Part shown: piece by piece, positions 1 through 8,782 of the stretch
Layout of the letters: the number at the start of each line of letters is the position of its first letter
Position numbering within the stretch: the first letter of the stretch is position 1
Assembly: GCA_017449745.1 (NCBI GenBank)
Contig: JAFTFD010000060.1
Span: 1-58,365 of the forward strand
Source of the DNA: Lachnospiraceae bacterium
Lineage (GTDB): Bacteria > Bacillota > Clostridia > Lachnospirales > Lachnospiraceae
Direction of reading: 5' to 3'
DNA: 58,365 bases
Program-made: the position numbers and the translations under genes
The notes under the pieces: model-generated
The model's database searches: none
What the model was told of the DNA's origin: nothing
The model's input: the letters and a program-made list of their open reading frames with translations, nothing else

Positions 1-1
1 G

Positions 2-172
2 GCTGCCGCTGCTCAAGCCGCAGTCGAACAAGCCGCTCAGGCTCAGGCTGCCGCTGCTCAAGCTGCTGCCGAACAGGCCGCTCAGGCTCAAGCCGCTGCC
101 ACTGCTCAGCAAACTGCCCTTCAGGCAGCTCAGGAGGCCGCTTTGCAGGCAGCTCAGCAAACCTCTCCGTGA
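2..172 (+). CDS. C-terminal fragment of an Ala/Gln-rich repeat protein (5' end outside the window)
   Basis: The frame is open from the window edge to a TGA stop and encodes 56 residues that are almost entirely Ala, Gln and Glu. Two consecutive 15-residue units (AAAAQAAVEQAAQAQ and AAAAQAAAEQAAQAQ, DNA period 45 bp at 2-91) are followed by a degenerate Ala/Gln tail ending in QQTSP. Such composition favours a long helix or coiled coil, but no domain is visible and no function can be assigned. The next plus-strand gene begins 33 bp downstream without an obvious promoter, so the two are probably co-transcribed. The reading frame is supported by the repeat being in frame and by the clean stop; the protein identity is unknown. 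Confidence 0.6.
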   Translation, partial: AAAAQAAVEQAAQAQAAAAQAAAEQAAQAQAAATAQQTALQAAQEAALQAAQQTSP

Positions 173-205
173 TCCGCTTATAACTGACTTTAAATGAGGA
201 CTCTT

Positions 206-2095
206 ATGCAGCATTCTTCTGATCTGAAAAGGTATGACAGAAAAACAGCACTGGTCATCTCTCTGATCGCGCTGTATCTCATCCTGGCCGGAGGCGCCTT
301 TCTGTTCTTCGGCGAAAAAATGAGGATCGCTGTCCCGGACAATCTCGATCTGTTCCAGGCACAATACCAGATGCTGAAAAACGAAGATCTTTTTGCGGCG
401 CAGAATGTTTCTGCGCCGTTTCTGCATGGTGTCACAAGAGATGACCTTCCCTCGGAGTTCGCACTTCCCGGTCTCCTTTACAGGCTTCTCCCCTCTTTTT
501 ATGCCTATGCCCTCCTGTACCTTCTGAAAGTCGCGCTGGCCGTCATTTCCTTTGATCTGCTGTTCCAAGAGCTTCTGGAGCGGAACTGGCTTTGCGCAGA
601 AAATGACAGAACCTGTATGCCCGTCAGGCACGATCCCTCTGTTCGCGTTCCCGTCCTGCTGTCCGGCTTTGCGTACGGGATCCTGAATCTTTTTCCCGCA
701 TACGGTATCAGCTTTGCCTCCGTTCCGCTGCTGGTATTTTTCCTGCTGCGTCTGGAGAGGGAGAAGTCCCTTAGGAACAGAATTCTTCTCTATCTTGGCA
801 TCTTTTTCTATCCCTGCGTGTCCTATTTCTCCTATTTTGGGCTTTTCCTCCTGGCGTATATGGCTCTCGCACTGATCCTGCTGAGCATCGCGCGGCGAAA
901 GCCCGATTGGAAGATGTTTTTTGCGATCCTGCTGCTGAGCGCAGGCTTCATACTGTTTGAATACCGCCTGTTCCGATCCATGCTCTTCTCTGATGAAGTG
1001 ACGATCCGCTCCACTATGGTGATCGCGGATCTTGATGCCCAGGGTATCCTCTCCATGATCCGCGAGGTCTTTTTAAATGGCGGCGCCATGCATACACAGA
1101 GCATGCAGCAGTACATCGTGCTGCCGGTCTGTCTTGTCTATTTTCTCCTGCTCAACTGCCGCTATGTCCTGACACGCCGTTCCGGGCAGATCCTCAGGGA
1201 CATATATAACTGGGGAATTCTTTTCCTGCTGTTTGATTCCCTGATCTACGGACTTTACTACTGCGGTCCGTTCCGCCGCTTTGTCGAGCTGCTTGTGCCG
1301 CCTCTTAAAGGATGGCAGTTCGGACGGACAAGCTTCCTCAATCCTTTTCTCTGGTATGCCCTGTTCGGCATCGCCATGGTGCGGCTGTCACTAAGGATCG
1401 CTCGTTTTGCTGCGTCTGACGGATCCGGACAGCAAACCGGGCAGCAGCCCCTGAAAAAGACCAGTCCCATTATAGGGCGTCTTCTCTCGCCGCTGCCTCT
1501 CCTCCTTTGTCTTGTCTCCTCCGCCGTGATCCTGCTGACAGACACTGAATATAACGATCTCTATCATACAGCACATGCGGAGGCGAACCGTCTGCTGCGC
1601 GGTGTCACCGAGAACTCCCTGACCTATGGCGAATTCTACTCAGAAGCCCTCTTTGACAGAGTCACGGAAGAGATCGGCTATAGCGGGGAATGGAGCGCCG
1701 CTTATGGATTCCATCCCGCCACTTTGGAATACAACGGGATCCGTACTATCGATGGGTATCTCGGCTTTTATCTGCAGGACTACAAGGACTCCTTCAGGAA
1801 GATCATCGCCCCTGCCCTCGAAAAACAGCCCGCCACGATGGCCTATTATGACAGTTGGGGAGCGCGGTGCTACCTCTATTCCGGAAATCATTCCACGATC
1901 GTAGAGGCCGTCCGCAATTATCCCCATCCGGAGGATACCGCTGATCTGGATGTTGCCGCCATGAAAGCTCTTGACTGCCGGTATATCTTTTCCCGCCCAT
2001 GCATAACAAATGCCCGGGAGCTGGGGCTTACGCTCCTGGGCTCCTGGGCAGATGATACTTCGCCGTATGTTATTTATGTCTATGAGATCCCCTGA
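206..2095 (+). CDS. DUF6044-type polytopic membrane protein (YkoS-like)
   Basis: The product is a 629-residue membrane protein. An N-terminal transmembrane segment (about residues 18-36) is followed by a motif with PDNLDLFQAQY, then about ten hydrophobic segments to about residue 470 and a soluble C-terminal part containing YNGIRTIDGYLGFY and YDSWGARCYLYS. This organisation resembles the DUF6044 family, which includes Bacillus YkoS, and more distantly the YfhO-type GT-C-like membrane proteins; the molecular role of the family is not established. An ATG at 194 is in frame, but ATG 206 is preferred because TGAGGA (195-200) sits at the right distance before it. It lies just downstream of the Ala/Gln-repeat fragment and converges on pyk. 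Confidence 0.75.
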   Translation: MQHSSDLKRYDRKTALVISLIALYLILAGGAFLFFGEKMRIAVPDNLDLFQAQYQMLKNEDLFAAQNVSAPFLHGVTRDDLPSEFALPGLLYRLLPSFYAYALLYLLKVALAVISFDLLFQELLERNWLCAENDRTCMPVRHDPSVRVPVLLSGFAYGILNLFPAYGISFASVPLLVFFLLRLEREKSLRNRILLYLGIFFYPCVSYFSYFGLFLLAYMALALILLSIARRKPDWKMFFAILLLSAGFILFEYRLFRSMLFSDEVTIRSTMVIADLDAQGILSMIREVFLNGGAMHTQSMQQYIVLPVCLVYFLLLNCRYVLTRRSGQILRDIYNWGILFLLFDSLIYGLYYCGPFRRFVELLVPPLKGWQFGRTSFLNPFLWYALFGIAMVRLSLRIARFAASDGSGQQTGQQPLKKTSPIIGRLLSPLPLLLCLVSSAVILLTDTEYNDLYHTAHAEANRLLRGVTENSLTYGEFYSEALFDRVTEEIGYSGEWSAAYGFHPATLEYNGIRTIDGYLGFYLQDYKDSFRKIIAPALEKQPATMAYYDSWGARCYLYSGNHSTIVEAVRNYPHPEDTADLDVAAMKALDCRYIFSRPCITNARELGLTLLGSWADDTSPYVIYVYEIP

Positions 2096-2097
2096 GA

Positions 2098-2136
2098 TTT
2101 AGTACTTTCTTTTAGTACTTTCTTTTAGTACTTTCT
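2098..2136. repeat. Three perfect tandem copies of a 13-bp unit
   Basis: The unit TTTAGTACTTTCT occurs three times head to tail (2098-2110, 2111-2123, 2124-2136) without a mismatch. It fills the space between the stop of the plus-strand membrane protein and the stop of pyk, and its last base is the first base of the pyk stop triplet. Each unit contains the palindrome AGTACT, so neighbouring units could form short hairpins. No conventional terminator is visible for either converging gene here. Confidence 0.9.
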
Positions 2137-3551
2137 CATACCGTCTCGATCTTGATCAGGTTGGTATTGCCGGACTGTCCGGTCGTTCCGCCGCCGGTGA
2201 TAACGACCTTGTCTCCCGGCTGCAGCTTCATCGTCTCCACTGCCGTCCTCTTGGCCATATAGAAGAGCACGTCCGTCGACGGGAGCATTTCGCACATCTT
2301 AGGCGTGACCGCCCAGGACAGGGATAATCTGCGCCAGGTCTTTTCATTAGTCGTAAGCCCGATGATATCCACAGGAGAACGGAATCTGGAGACCATCCTT
2401 GCAATGCGCCCGGAGAGCGTGCAGGCAACGATTGTCTTTGCGTTGACATCCATAGCCATGCCGCAGGTCGCATGCGAGATCGCATCCATGTCATTGCGGA
2501 TCCGGAAATCATACTGATAGAAGCGCTCCTTGTAGTCGATGTTCTCCTCCGCGGCCAGCGCGATCTTGGCCATGGTCTTCACAGCCTGAATCGGATAGGA
2601 TCCTGCCGCCGTCTCGCCGGAGAGCATCACCGCGCTGGTTCCGTCATAGACGGCATTGGCTACGTCTGATGCCTCCGCTCTGGTAGGCCTCGGATTGTGG
2701 ATCATGGACTCGAGCATCTCTGTTGCCGTAATAACGCGCTTGCCGAGCATCCGGCACTTGGTGATCAGATTTTTCTGGATCGCGGGCAGCTGCTCGAACG
2801 GTACCTCAACGCCCATGTCTCCCCGCGCGACCATAATGCCGTCGCACTCCTCGCAGATCTCCTCGATATTATCATAGCCGGACTGGTTCTCGATCTTGGC
2901 GATCAGTTCGACAGTATCGTCTTTTCCGAGTTCTCTCAAGAAATCATGGACGTCCACAAGATCCTGTTTGACGGAAACAAAGGAACATGCAATGAAGTCG
3001 ATATCATTTTCGACACCGAAGCGGATATCTGACTTGTCCTGCTCGGACAGATAGATCTGCTTCATATGCTTGCCCGGAAAGCTCATACTCTTTCTGTTGG
3101 AGAGCTCTCCGCCCATAACGACCTCCGTCCGGATCCTGACTCCGTCCGTAGAGAGCACCTTAAACTCAAGGAGGGCATTATTCAGAAGGATCCTGTCGCC
3201 CTCTTCCAGCTCATTGGCGAGGTTTTTATAGCTCACGGATACGATATTCTCATCTCCTTCCACCTCCTCTGTGGTGAAAGTGAAAGACGCCCCGTCTTCG
3301 AGCATGACCTTGCCGTTCTTAAATGTACCGATCCGGAATTCCGGTCCCTTTGTATCCTGCAGGATCGCGATCGGAAGATCCAGCTCACGGCGCACCTTTT
3401 TGATCCGGCTGATCCTCTCCAGATGCTCCTCATGCGTTCCGTGAGAGAAATTCAGTCTTGCGACGTTCATTCCCGCAAGGCACAGTTCTCTTAACATTTC
3501 CTCCGACTCGCAGGCCGGACCGATCGTGCAAACAATTTTCGTTTTCCGCAT
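2136..3551 (-). CDS. pyk: Pyruvate kinase
   Basis: Converts phosphoenolpyruvate and ADP to pyruvate and ATP in the last step of glycolysis. The 471-residue protein starts with the characteristic RKTKIVCTIGPA and carries NFSHGTHEEH, DTKGPEFR, the catalytic-region signature IAKIENQSG, the MVARGDMGVE segment and TATEMLESM. The length matches the compact form of the enzyme; the extra C-terminal PEP-utilising domain found in Bacillus Pyk is absent, and the protein ends in the usual GTTGQSGNTNLIKIETV region. The start codon is preceded by GGGGAA. The gene is apparently monocistronic, with about 200 bp of upstream sequence before the terminator of the radical SAM gene. Confidence 0.97.
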   Translation of the reverse strand: MRKTKIVCTIGPACESEEMLRELCLAGMNVARLNFSHGTHEEHLERISRIKKVRRELDLPIAILQDTKGPEFRIGTFKNGKVMLEDGASFTFTTEEVEGDENIVSVSYKNLANELEEGDRILLNNALLEFKVLSTDGVRIRTEVVMGGELSNRKSMSFPGKHMKQIYLSEQDKSDIRFGVENDIDFIACSFVSVKQDLVDVHDFLRELGKDDTVELIAKIENQSGYDNIEEICEECDGIMVARGDMGVEVPFEQLPAIQKNLITKCRMLGKRVITATEMLESMIHNPRPTRAEASDVANAVYDGTSAVMLSGETAAGSYPIQAVKTMAKIALAAEENIDYKERFYQYDFRIRNDMDAISHATCGMAMDVNAKTIVACTLSGRIARMVSRFRSPVDIIGLTTNEKTWRRLSLSWAVTPKMCEMLPSTDVLFYMAKRTAVETMKLQPGDKVVITGGGTTGQSGNTNLIKIETV

Positions 3552-3705
3552 ATTTCCCCTTTACCTTTCTCTTCTTGAACTGCCTGACAATACGCTCTGC
3601 CGTCCTCTTATATAGTAACCCATTTTTCATCCTATTTGGCAGATGAATTCAATTGTTTAACAGATGAACCAGGAGCTGTGCGCGCTCTTATCGGCCTCAT
3701 CATGT

Positions 3706-3742
3706 AAAAAAAAGACTGCCCTGCCATATTGGCAGAGCGGTC
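3706..3742 (-). terminator. Rho-independent terminator downstream of the radical SAM gene
   Basis: A 13-bp stem with one mismatch and one G-U pair (arms 3714-3726 and 3730-3742) is followed on the minus strand by eight T residues (3706-3713). It lies 16 bases after the stop of the radical SAM gene and should separate that operon from pyk. Confidence 0.85.
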
Positions 3743-3757
3743 CTTGTCATCCTTTTC

Positions 3758-4756
3758 TCAGGATCTGTTATTCCTGTCGTTCTTTTCCTCGCCGCCGGCG
3801 CGGTTGGCGCCTTCAATATCACCGGCCATGATCCGTCGGATCATCTGTGTGCGGAATCCGGCATCAATAAAGTCGCAGTGTTTGCAGAACGGATAATTCT
3901 GCCTGCCCTTTGCGATCGCCGTTCTGCAGGCCTGGAGCTTCTTGCCTTCCCAGATTTCTTTCAGAGGCGTCGTATTCAGGTCGCCCATGTCCGTGACTTC
4001 CAGGTTGTCGCAGCAGCAGATGCCCACTTTGCCGTTCGGCGTGATCCACAGATCCGTGAAGGGCAGGAGGCATGTCTCCTTGATCACCTTCTCCGTCGCC
4101 TGCTTGTTCGGCGAACTGCCGGCGCGGTTGGTCAGGACTTCCTGCTGATATCTCATCTGGACGATGATCTCGATATCCTCGAACTCCTGCGGATGCGCCT
4201 TGACGTAGTCATAGAGCTCCTGGATGTTGTCATGCATCTTCATCTCATTGCTGTAATTGTTGATAATGAGCTGGTCGATGTATGGCTGCACGGCGCGCAG
4301 CTTCTCCAGATTCAGGATCAGGCCGTTAGTCGACATGAAAATGAAGCTCTCCGGCAGCTTTTCCCTGGCATATTTATGCAGCTCCACGATCCTTGTGTCC
4401 AGGAGCGGTTCATTATTTCCATACAGGGTAAGGTGGCCTTTGTATCCCCAGTCCGCAAGCTGATCGATAATTGAGCGGTACAGCTCATCGCTGATCTTCA
4501 TGAAGGGACGTTTTTCCGCATGCACATTGGCCGTGCAGAATGCGCACGTCGAATTACAGCGGTTGATCGTCTCAATATTAACGACCTGCGGCATCGGCAG
4601 TGGATCCTGTTTCAGGAAGAAATCCACATATTTATCCTGGTCCGTTCCCCTTGTCAGAAACTGGAGCTTCAGATATGCATTGCTCGCAAGATTCGGAAAA
4701 TACTTTCTCGCCGCCCATCCTAAGCGGCCCATAAAGCTGCTGATCTTAATCGACAC
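3758..4756 (-). CDS. Radical SAM/SPASM-domain protein
   Basis: A 332-residue iron-sulfur protein. The radical SAM cluster motif CxxxCxxC is visible as CNSTCAFC at Cys67, Cys71 and Cys74, followed by a barrel with GNNEPLLD (the GGE-like S-adenosylmethionine-binding strand). The C-terminal part has a Cys-rich SPASM-like region (ITPNGKVGICCCD and, later, FCKHCDF) that would bind an auxiliary 4Fe-4S cluster. SPASM proteins modify peptides or carry out sugar or alcohol oxidations, so the substrate cannot be deduced. A GTG start is used, with AGGAGG five bases upstream. The gene lies 26 bp after the FAD oxidoreductase gene and almost certainly shares its transcript. No precursor-peptide ORF was found beside it. 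Confidence 0.88.
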   Translation of the reverse strand: MSIKISSFMGRLGWAARKYFPNLASNAYLKLQFLTRGTDQDKYVDFFLKQDPLPMPQVVNIETINRCNSTCAFCTANVHAEKRPFMKISDELYRSIIDQLADWGYKGHLTLYGNNEPLLDTRIVELHKYAREKLPESFIFMSTNGLILNLEKLRAVQPYIDQLIINNYSNEMKMHDNIQELYDYVKAHPQEFEDIEIIVQMRYQQEVLTNRAGSSPNKQATEKVIKETCLLPFTDLWITPNGKVGICCCDNLEVTDMGDLNTTPLKEIWEGKKLQACRTAIAKGRQNYPFCKHCDFIDAGFRTQMIRRIMAGDIEGANRAGGEEKNDRNNRS

Positions 4757-4782
4757 TTCATCCTCCTGACCGGCGCAGAGCG

Positions 4783-6390
4783 TCAGTCTATTTCCATTTT
4801 ATTCTCTTCTTCCTCCTGTGCGGAAGCCTGTTCCTCGGCCGCTGTCGACTCGTGATACTCTTTTTCGGTATTCACGTTCCAGACATTGCTCCTGTCCGTT
4901 GTGCCGGACAGAATATCCTTGACCGCCTCAAAGGAGGTGCACATAGAGTGATCAATATTGTTATATCTGTGCTGCCCGTTTCTGCCGACGCAGAAAAGAT
5001 TCGGGATCGTATCCAGCCACTCGCGCAGCGTATCCATTTCATTATAGGTGTCAAAATAGGCGGGATAAGCCTTTTTGACGCGCTCGACGTGATAATCCAG
5101 CACCTCATCCTTGTTCTCGATCAGGTGGAGCTTGATCATCTCTTCGATGCCGAGCTTTGCGAAGTCATCATCCTCCATGCTCCAGAGGGAATCTCCCTCA
5201 TTGCAGAAGTACTCGAGTCCGACCCAGACGGTATGCTCCAGATCCTTGACAAGGTAAGGGGACCAGTTGTTGTAGATCTGGAAACGGCCCATTGTGACAT
5301 TTCTGTCATGGACATAGACCCAGTTGTCCGGAACGATATTGCCGACCGTCTTCTTTTTGGTCTTGTTCTGCAGATGCAGGTTTTTGATCAGGACACCGAC
5401 CGTCATGTAATCGCGGTAAGGAAGCCCCGCCGCAATGCGGGCCGGATCTGCCGGGACATCATTCATTCCGGCGACCAGATCCTTGATGGGCATGGAGGAG
5501 ACCACGACATCTCCGTCGACGCGGATCTCTTTTCCGTCCTGCAGATAAGTAAGACCTGTCAGCACGCCGTCCGCATTTTTGTGAATGCCGACGACCTTCG
5601 CATTCTTAATGATCGTGCCTCCTTTTTTGAGGATCTCCTCGGCCGTTACGTCCCAGAGCTGGCCGGGACCGAGTTTGGGATAGCTGAATTCCTCGATCAG
5701 AGAAGTCTCGACCTTCCTGTTCTTCTTATGGAACATTTTTCCGAGGGCGTCCTTGAGAACTGCCATGATCGACACGCCCTTGACGCGCTGTGCGCCCCAG
5801 GAAGGATCGATCTGGGAAGGATGTCTGCCCCACAGGTTCTCCGTATAGTGCTCAAAGAACATGGAGTAGAGCATTTTCCCGAAGCGGTTGATATAGAAAT
5901 CCTCCAGGGAATTCTCCTTGCGCTTGAACAGGGCCGATTTGATGTAGCTGAAGCCCACGATGATCGTGGTGCCCAGTCCCATATTAGCGAAGGTCTCCGG
6001 CTTCAGGGAGATCGGGTAATCAAAGAACTTGTTGTTAAAGAAGATTCTGGAAACACGGTCCCTGCGGAGCATGACGCGGTCGATCTGTTCAGGATCCGGT
6101 CCGCCTGGAGCAAGTGTGACGCTCCGTCCGAGCATGATATCATCCTTAGCGGGAGATCCCTGTCTGGGGAGCATCTCATCCCACCAGCGATTGACCTCGG
6201 GTACCTTGGTAAAGAACCTGTGTCCGCCCATATCCATGCGGTTTCCCTTGTACTCGACCGTGCGGGAAATACCGCCGAATTTATCGCTCTCCTCGAAAAC
6301 GATGACCTCATAATCCTTTGACTGGCGAAGCAGCTCATAAGCCGCTGTCAGACCCGCAGGTCCTCCTCCGATGATCAGAGCTTTTTTCAT
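4783..6390 (-). CDS. FAD-dependent oxidoreductase of the NAD(P)-binding Rossmann/amine-oxidase type
   Basis: The 535-residue protein begins with the dinucleotide-binding fingerprint [16 protein letters not shown], followed by a conserved Glu at the end of the second strand (VIVFEES) and the [10 protein letters not shown] segment. This pattern is typical of the family joining UDP-galactopyranose mutases, protoporphyrinogen oxidases and phytoene desaturases. The middle contains [16 protein letters not shown] and [20 protein letters not shown], and the end has [18 protein letters not shown], a sugar-mutase-like closing motif that would contact the flavin. The last 40 residues are Glu-rich. Lachnospiraceae homologues tend to be found with cell-surface sugar genes, but here the partner is a radical SAM protein. 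The exact reaction is unknown. GGGGG precedes the ATG. Confidence 0.85.
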   Translation of the reverse strand: MKKALIIGGGPAGLTAAYELLRQSKDYEVIVFEESDKFGGISRTVEYKGNRMDMGGHRFFTKVPEVNRWWDEMLPRQGSPAKDDIMLGRSVTLAPGGPDPEQIDRVMLRRDRVSRIFFNNKFFDYPISLKPETFANMGLGTTIIVGFSYIKSALFKRKENSLEDFYINRFGKMLYSMFFEHYTENLWGRHPSQIDPSWGAQRVKGVSIMAVLKDALGKMFHKKNRKVETSLIEEFSYPKLGPGQLWDVTAEEILKKGGTIIKNAKVVGIHKNADGVLTGLTYLQDGKEIRVDGDVVVSSMPIKDLVAGMNDVPADPARIAAGLPYRDYMTVGVLIKNLHLQNKTKKKTVGNIVPDNWVYVHDRNVTMGRFQIYNNWSPYLVKDLEHTVWVGLEYFCNEGDSLWSMEDDDFAKLGIEEMIKLHLIENKDEVLDYHVERVKKAYPAYFDTYNEMDTLREWLDTIPNLFCVGRNGQHRYNNIDHSMCTSFEAVKDILSGTTDRSNVWNVNTEKEYHESTAAEEQASAQEEEENKMEID

Positions 6391-6619
6391 AAATCTGAAC
6401 CCCCAATGGTGTGATCAAGCCGGTTGTCATGCATCAGCATCACGTTACCGGTCTCTGCTGCAAAAATGAATTAATAATGTTGCCAAAGATAACGATACGG
6501 TCACGGAATATGGCCATACCTTTTATATTTTACCATTAAATGCCGCTAAAGAAAACACTGCAGCCCCGCTTCCGGAAGGCAGTTGTTTCGTTTTCCGGCC
6601 ATATTGCGATAAATCAGGA
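6391..6619. other. Intergenic region between luxS and the FAD oxidoreductase operon
   Basis: The region of about 230 bp must carry the promoter of the oxidoreductase/radical SAM operon and the 3' end of luxS. A weak hairpin around 6560-6585 (CCGCTTCCGGAAGG) lies downstream of luxS on the minus strand. I could not identify a convincing -35/-10 pair or a riboswitch. Confidence 0.4.
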
Positions 6620-7099
6620 TCAGTCAGGATAGACCAGATGCTCCGGTTTAATATCATAGAGCGTGCTGTCCAGATACCTGGCTGCCAGCCATTTTGCCAT
6701 TGCAGGATTCTGATCCAGGTAGTTTCCGCAGTCTCTTGCGGCAGCTCCGGGGATTTCTCCCTCGAAATCCCGGATAAACTCGAACATCTCTGTCACGAGC
6801 GGCACGATTTCTTCCGAGGTATACTCCCCGTGAAGCAGCATATAGCAGCCGGTGCGGCATCCCATGGGTCCGAAATAGACCGTCCTGCTGCCGAACACAG
6901 GATGATTGCGAAGGAAGGTCGCCCCGAGGTGTTCGATCGTGTGGAGCTCCGCCGTGTTCATGACCGGCTCCTTATTCGGCGCCGTCATGCGAAGATCAAA
7001 GGTCGTGATCACCTCATCCCCGTAATGATCTACGCGGGAAACGTAAATTCCCGGCTCCAGTTTCAGGTGATTGATCGTAAAGCTCGTAATTTTCTCCAT
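6620..7099 (-). CDS. luxS: S-ribosylhomocysteine lyase LuxS
   Basis: Cleaves S-ribosylhomocysteine to homocysteine and 4,5-dihydroxy-2,3-pentanedione, the precursor of autoinducer-2, and so recycles the methyl cycle. The metal-binding HTIEH (His53, Glu56, His57), the catalytic Cys81 in GPMGCRTGCY and the third metal ligand Cys124 in RDCGN are all present in a 159-residue protein, the usual size. ATG 7099 was chosen because GGGGAA (7105-7110 on the plus strand) is correctly spaced from it; the in-frame ATG at 7111 has no ribosome binding site. The leader is shared with dnaJ and is preceded by an array of palindromes. No pfs gene is next to it. Confidence 0.96.
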   Translation of the reverse strand: MEKITSFTINHLKLEPGIYVSRVDHYGDEVITTFDLRMTAPNKEPVMNTAELHTIEHLGATFLRNHPVFGSRTVYFGPMGCRTGCYMLLHGEYTSEEIVPLVTEMFEFIRDFEGEIPGAAARDCGNYLDQNPAMAKWLAARYLDSTLYDIKPEHLVYPD

Positions 7100-7100
7100 A

Positions 7101-7135
7101 TTATTCCCCATGCCGCAGCGTCAGCGTAGGCATCC
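7101..7135 (-). promoter_or_regulatory. 5' leader shared with dnaJ (hairpin plus ribosome binding site)
   Basis: Read on the minus strand, the bases just before the luxS ATG are GGATGCC, a spacer with GACGCTGC, then GGCATGGGGAATAAT. The same order, with the same ATGCC/GGCAT arms and the same G(A/G)GGAATA ribosome site, occurs immediately before dnaJ (37583-37618). The arms could form a stem that ends beside the Shine-Dalgarno sequence. The match is over about 35 bases with few differences. Confidence 0.65.
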
Positions 7136-7255
7136 CGCAGGAGAATTTCGCGATGAAGCACCCGCAGGGTGCGATTCTCCTGAATCGGAATTTGAGACGC
7201 TTGCGGCTCAAATTTGGTGATGAAAAATGTGCATCGGCACATTTTTCGCACTATT
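7112..7255. repeat. Mosaic array of palindromic units upstream of luxS
   Basis: Consecutive inverted repeats fill this gap: AAAAATGTGC/GCACATTTTT (about 7221-7244), AATTTGAG/CTCAAATT (about 7189-7214), an outer AGGAGAAT/ATTCTCCT pair (about 7138-7178) enclosing GCACCC/GGGTGC, and the ATGCC/GGCAT leader stem. They abut one another with short linkers containing GCGAAA or similar. A 62-codon minus-strand ORF runs through them but shows no protein features. The structure looks like dispersed intergenic repeat modules rather than a single terminator. Confidence 0.7.
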
Positions 7256-7301
7256 CTCCCTCCCCTCGCCGTACTCGCCGTCCTTCATGTCCGCAAGCCG
7301 G

Positions 7302-8618
7302 TTACGGAATAAACTGTGTATAAGTCATCACATGATCATAGATACAGCGCCAGTTGCCCCACGCATCCGCCGTGACCAGAATATAATGGCCTCCGTCATT
7401 GCCTTCCATATAGCTGACCGCGCAGAAGCCGGATTCCTGTACGAATCCTGTCTTCGCACACAGCACAAGCCCGTGGCTGTCCTTGTCCTCGATCCTGCGA
7501 AGGAACCAGTTGGAGACCTCTATGCCCTCCGGATGGACGCTCGTCGGCGAAGTCGTGTACACATGTCCCGCCATGACCTCACGGACGAGATCGTTTTCCA
7601 TGCAGGCCTTCATGATCGCCGCAATATCCTTGACGGTACAGTAATGATTTTCATCATACAGTCCGACGCAATTGGTGAAATGAGCCGTGTCACTGATCCC
7701 AAGGGTCTCCAGCCGCTGGTTCATCAGCTCAACAAATGCTTCATGTGTGCCGCTGGTATACTGTGCCAGGGCAAGGGCTGCATCCGCTCCGCTCGGCAGT
7801 ACGGTACCGTACAGCAGGTCTCTCACCGTCGCGACATCTCCGGGCATCCAGCAGACAGCACTGCTGCCGCTGGTATATGCAAAATCCTCGATCTCGCTGG
7901 TCAGAGTGAATTTATCCTCCAGCTGGGAGGCCGGATCTTTCATCTGTTCCACGGCCACCAGGACGGACAGCGCTTTTGTCATGGAGGCGGGAACAATGCT
8001 CTCATCCGCATCTCTTTCTGCAATGATCTCGTTGGTATCCGCATCGATCAGGACCAGATACTTGCTGGAAATCCCTTCCTCTTCGTAGGTGACGACGCCG
8101 TCGCCGTTTTTGTCCAGCTCCAGATTGCTGTTGGTCTCACTCTGGTCGTTTTCCCCTTCCACCTCAGCCTCTGTATCCTCTTCCTCTTCCGGCTCTTCCA
8201 CTACTTTGACGGAAGGAAAATGGTAAGTCTCCGGCGTCTCATGGAATTCATATCCGAGTGCAAAGGATGCAACCGCCGGGGAGAGGTTCCTCTCTGCCTT
8301 GAGCTGCTCGATCACCGCAGGATCCAGCTCCTCTTCTTTCGCATTCTCACCTGTCCCGTCTTCTGTCGGTTCTCCTTCGGCACCAGCTGTATCTTCCGCG
8401 CCGCTGCCGTCTGTCAGGTTCTCAACACCGGACTCTGCGATCTCAGCATCGCTTTTTTTATGTCTGCGCTTTTCGAGAACAACGCAGGTGATCACCAATA
8501 TCAGAGCGATGGCCACCAGACAGCCTGCCATGATCCGCCTGCGTCTGCGCAGCTGTCTCTCCCGGCGCAGTCTCGCCCGTTTGCGCCGTATCCTGTATTC
8601 TCTTTCTCTATCATCCAT
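7302..8618 (-). CDS. Membrane-anchored serine-type D-alanyl-D-alanine carboxypeptidase (DacA-like)
   Basis: Trims the terminal D-Ala of peptidoglycan stem peptides outside the cell. The 438-residue protein has a very Arg-rich cytoplasmic N-terminus (1-29), one transmembrane helix (about 30-48), an acidic linker rich in Glu, Gly and Thr (about 55-165), then the penicillin-binding peptidase S11 domain. The nucleophile motif is SMTK (Ser212, Lys215); the second motif is SGA (276-278) rather than the classical SGN; the third is KTG in LCAKTGF. A stretch at 169-180 (DKNGDGVVTYEE) fits an EF-hand calcium loop. ATG 8618 is preferred over a TTG at 8624. The C-terminal PBP5-type stalk domain is missing. 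Confidence 0.92.
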   Translation of the reverse strand: MDDREREYRIRRKRARLRRERQLRRRRRIMAGCLVAIALILVITCVVLEKRRHKKSDAEIAESGVENLTDGSGAEDTAGAEGEPTEDGTGENAKEEELDPAVIEQLKAERNLSPAVASFALGYEFHETPETYHFPSVKVVEEPEEEEDTEAEVEGENDQSETNSNLELDKNGDGVVTYEEEGISSKYLVLIDADTNEIIAERDADESIVPASMTKALSVLVAVEQMKDPASQLEDKFTLTSEIEDFAYTSGSSAVCWMPGDVATVRDLLYGTVLPSGADAALALAQYTSGTHEAFVELMNQRLETLGISDTAHFTNCVGLYDENHYCTVKDIAAIMKACMENDLVREVMAGHVYTTSPTSVHPEGIEVSNWFLRRIEDKDSHGLVLCAKTGFVQESGFCAVSYMEGNDGGHYILVTADAWGNWRCIYDHVMTYTQFIP

Positions 8619-8782
8619 AAACAATCTTGCTCTTAACGTTTTTATTTTTTCCTGACTTATCAGATAAGACCGGAATCTTTCCTGATCCTGATCATCTGAT
8701 CATAAGCGGTAATATTCTAACATAAAAGGCCGTAACTGGACAGGGCGTTTTACGGTATGCCCTCAGATACCCTCAGACAGAA

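Noticed and set aside
7063..7251. 62-residue minus-strand ORF between dacA and luxS
   Set aside because: It is made of palindromic repeat sequence and overlaps the luxS start; not a gene.
7120..7255. CRISPR array
   Set aside because: The repeats are different palindromes without equal spacers, and no cas gene is present.
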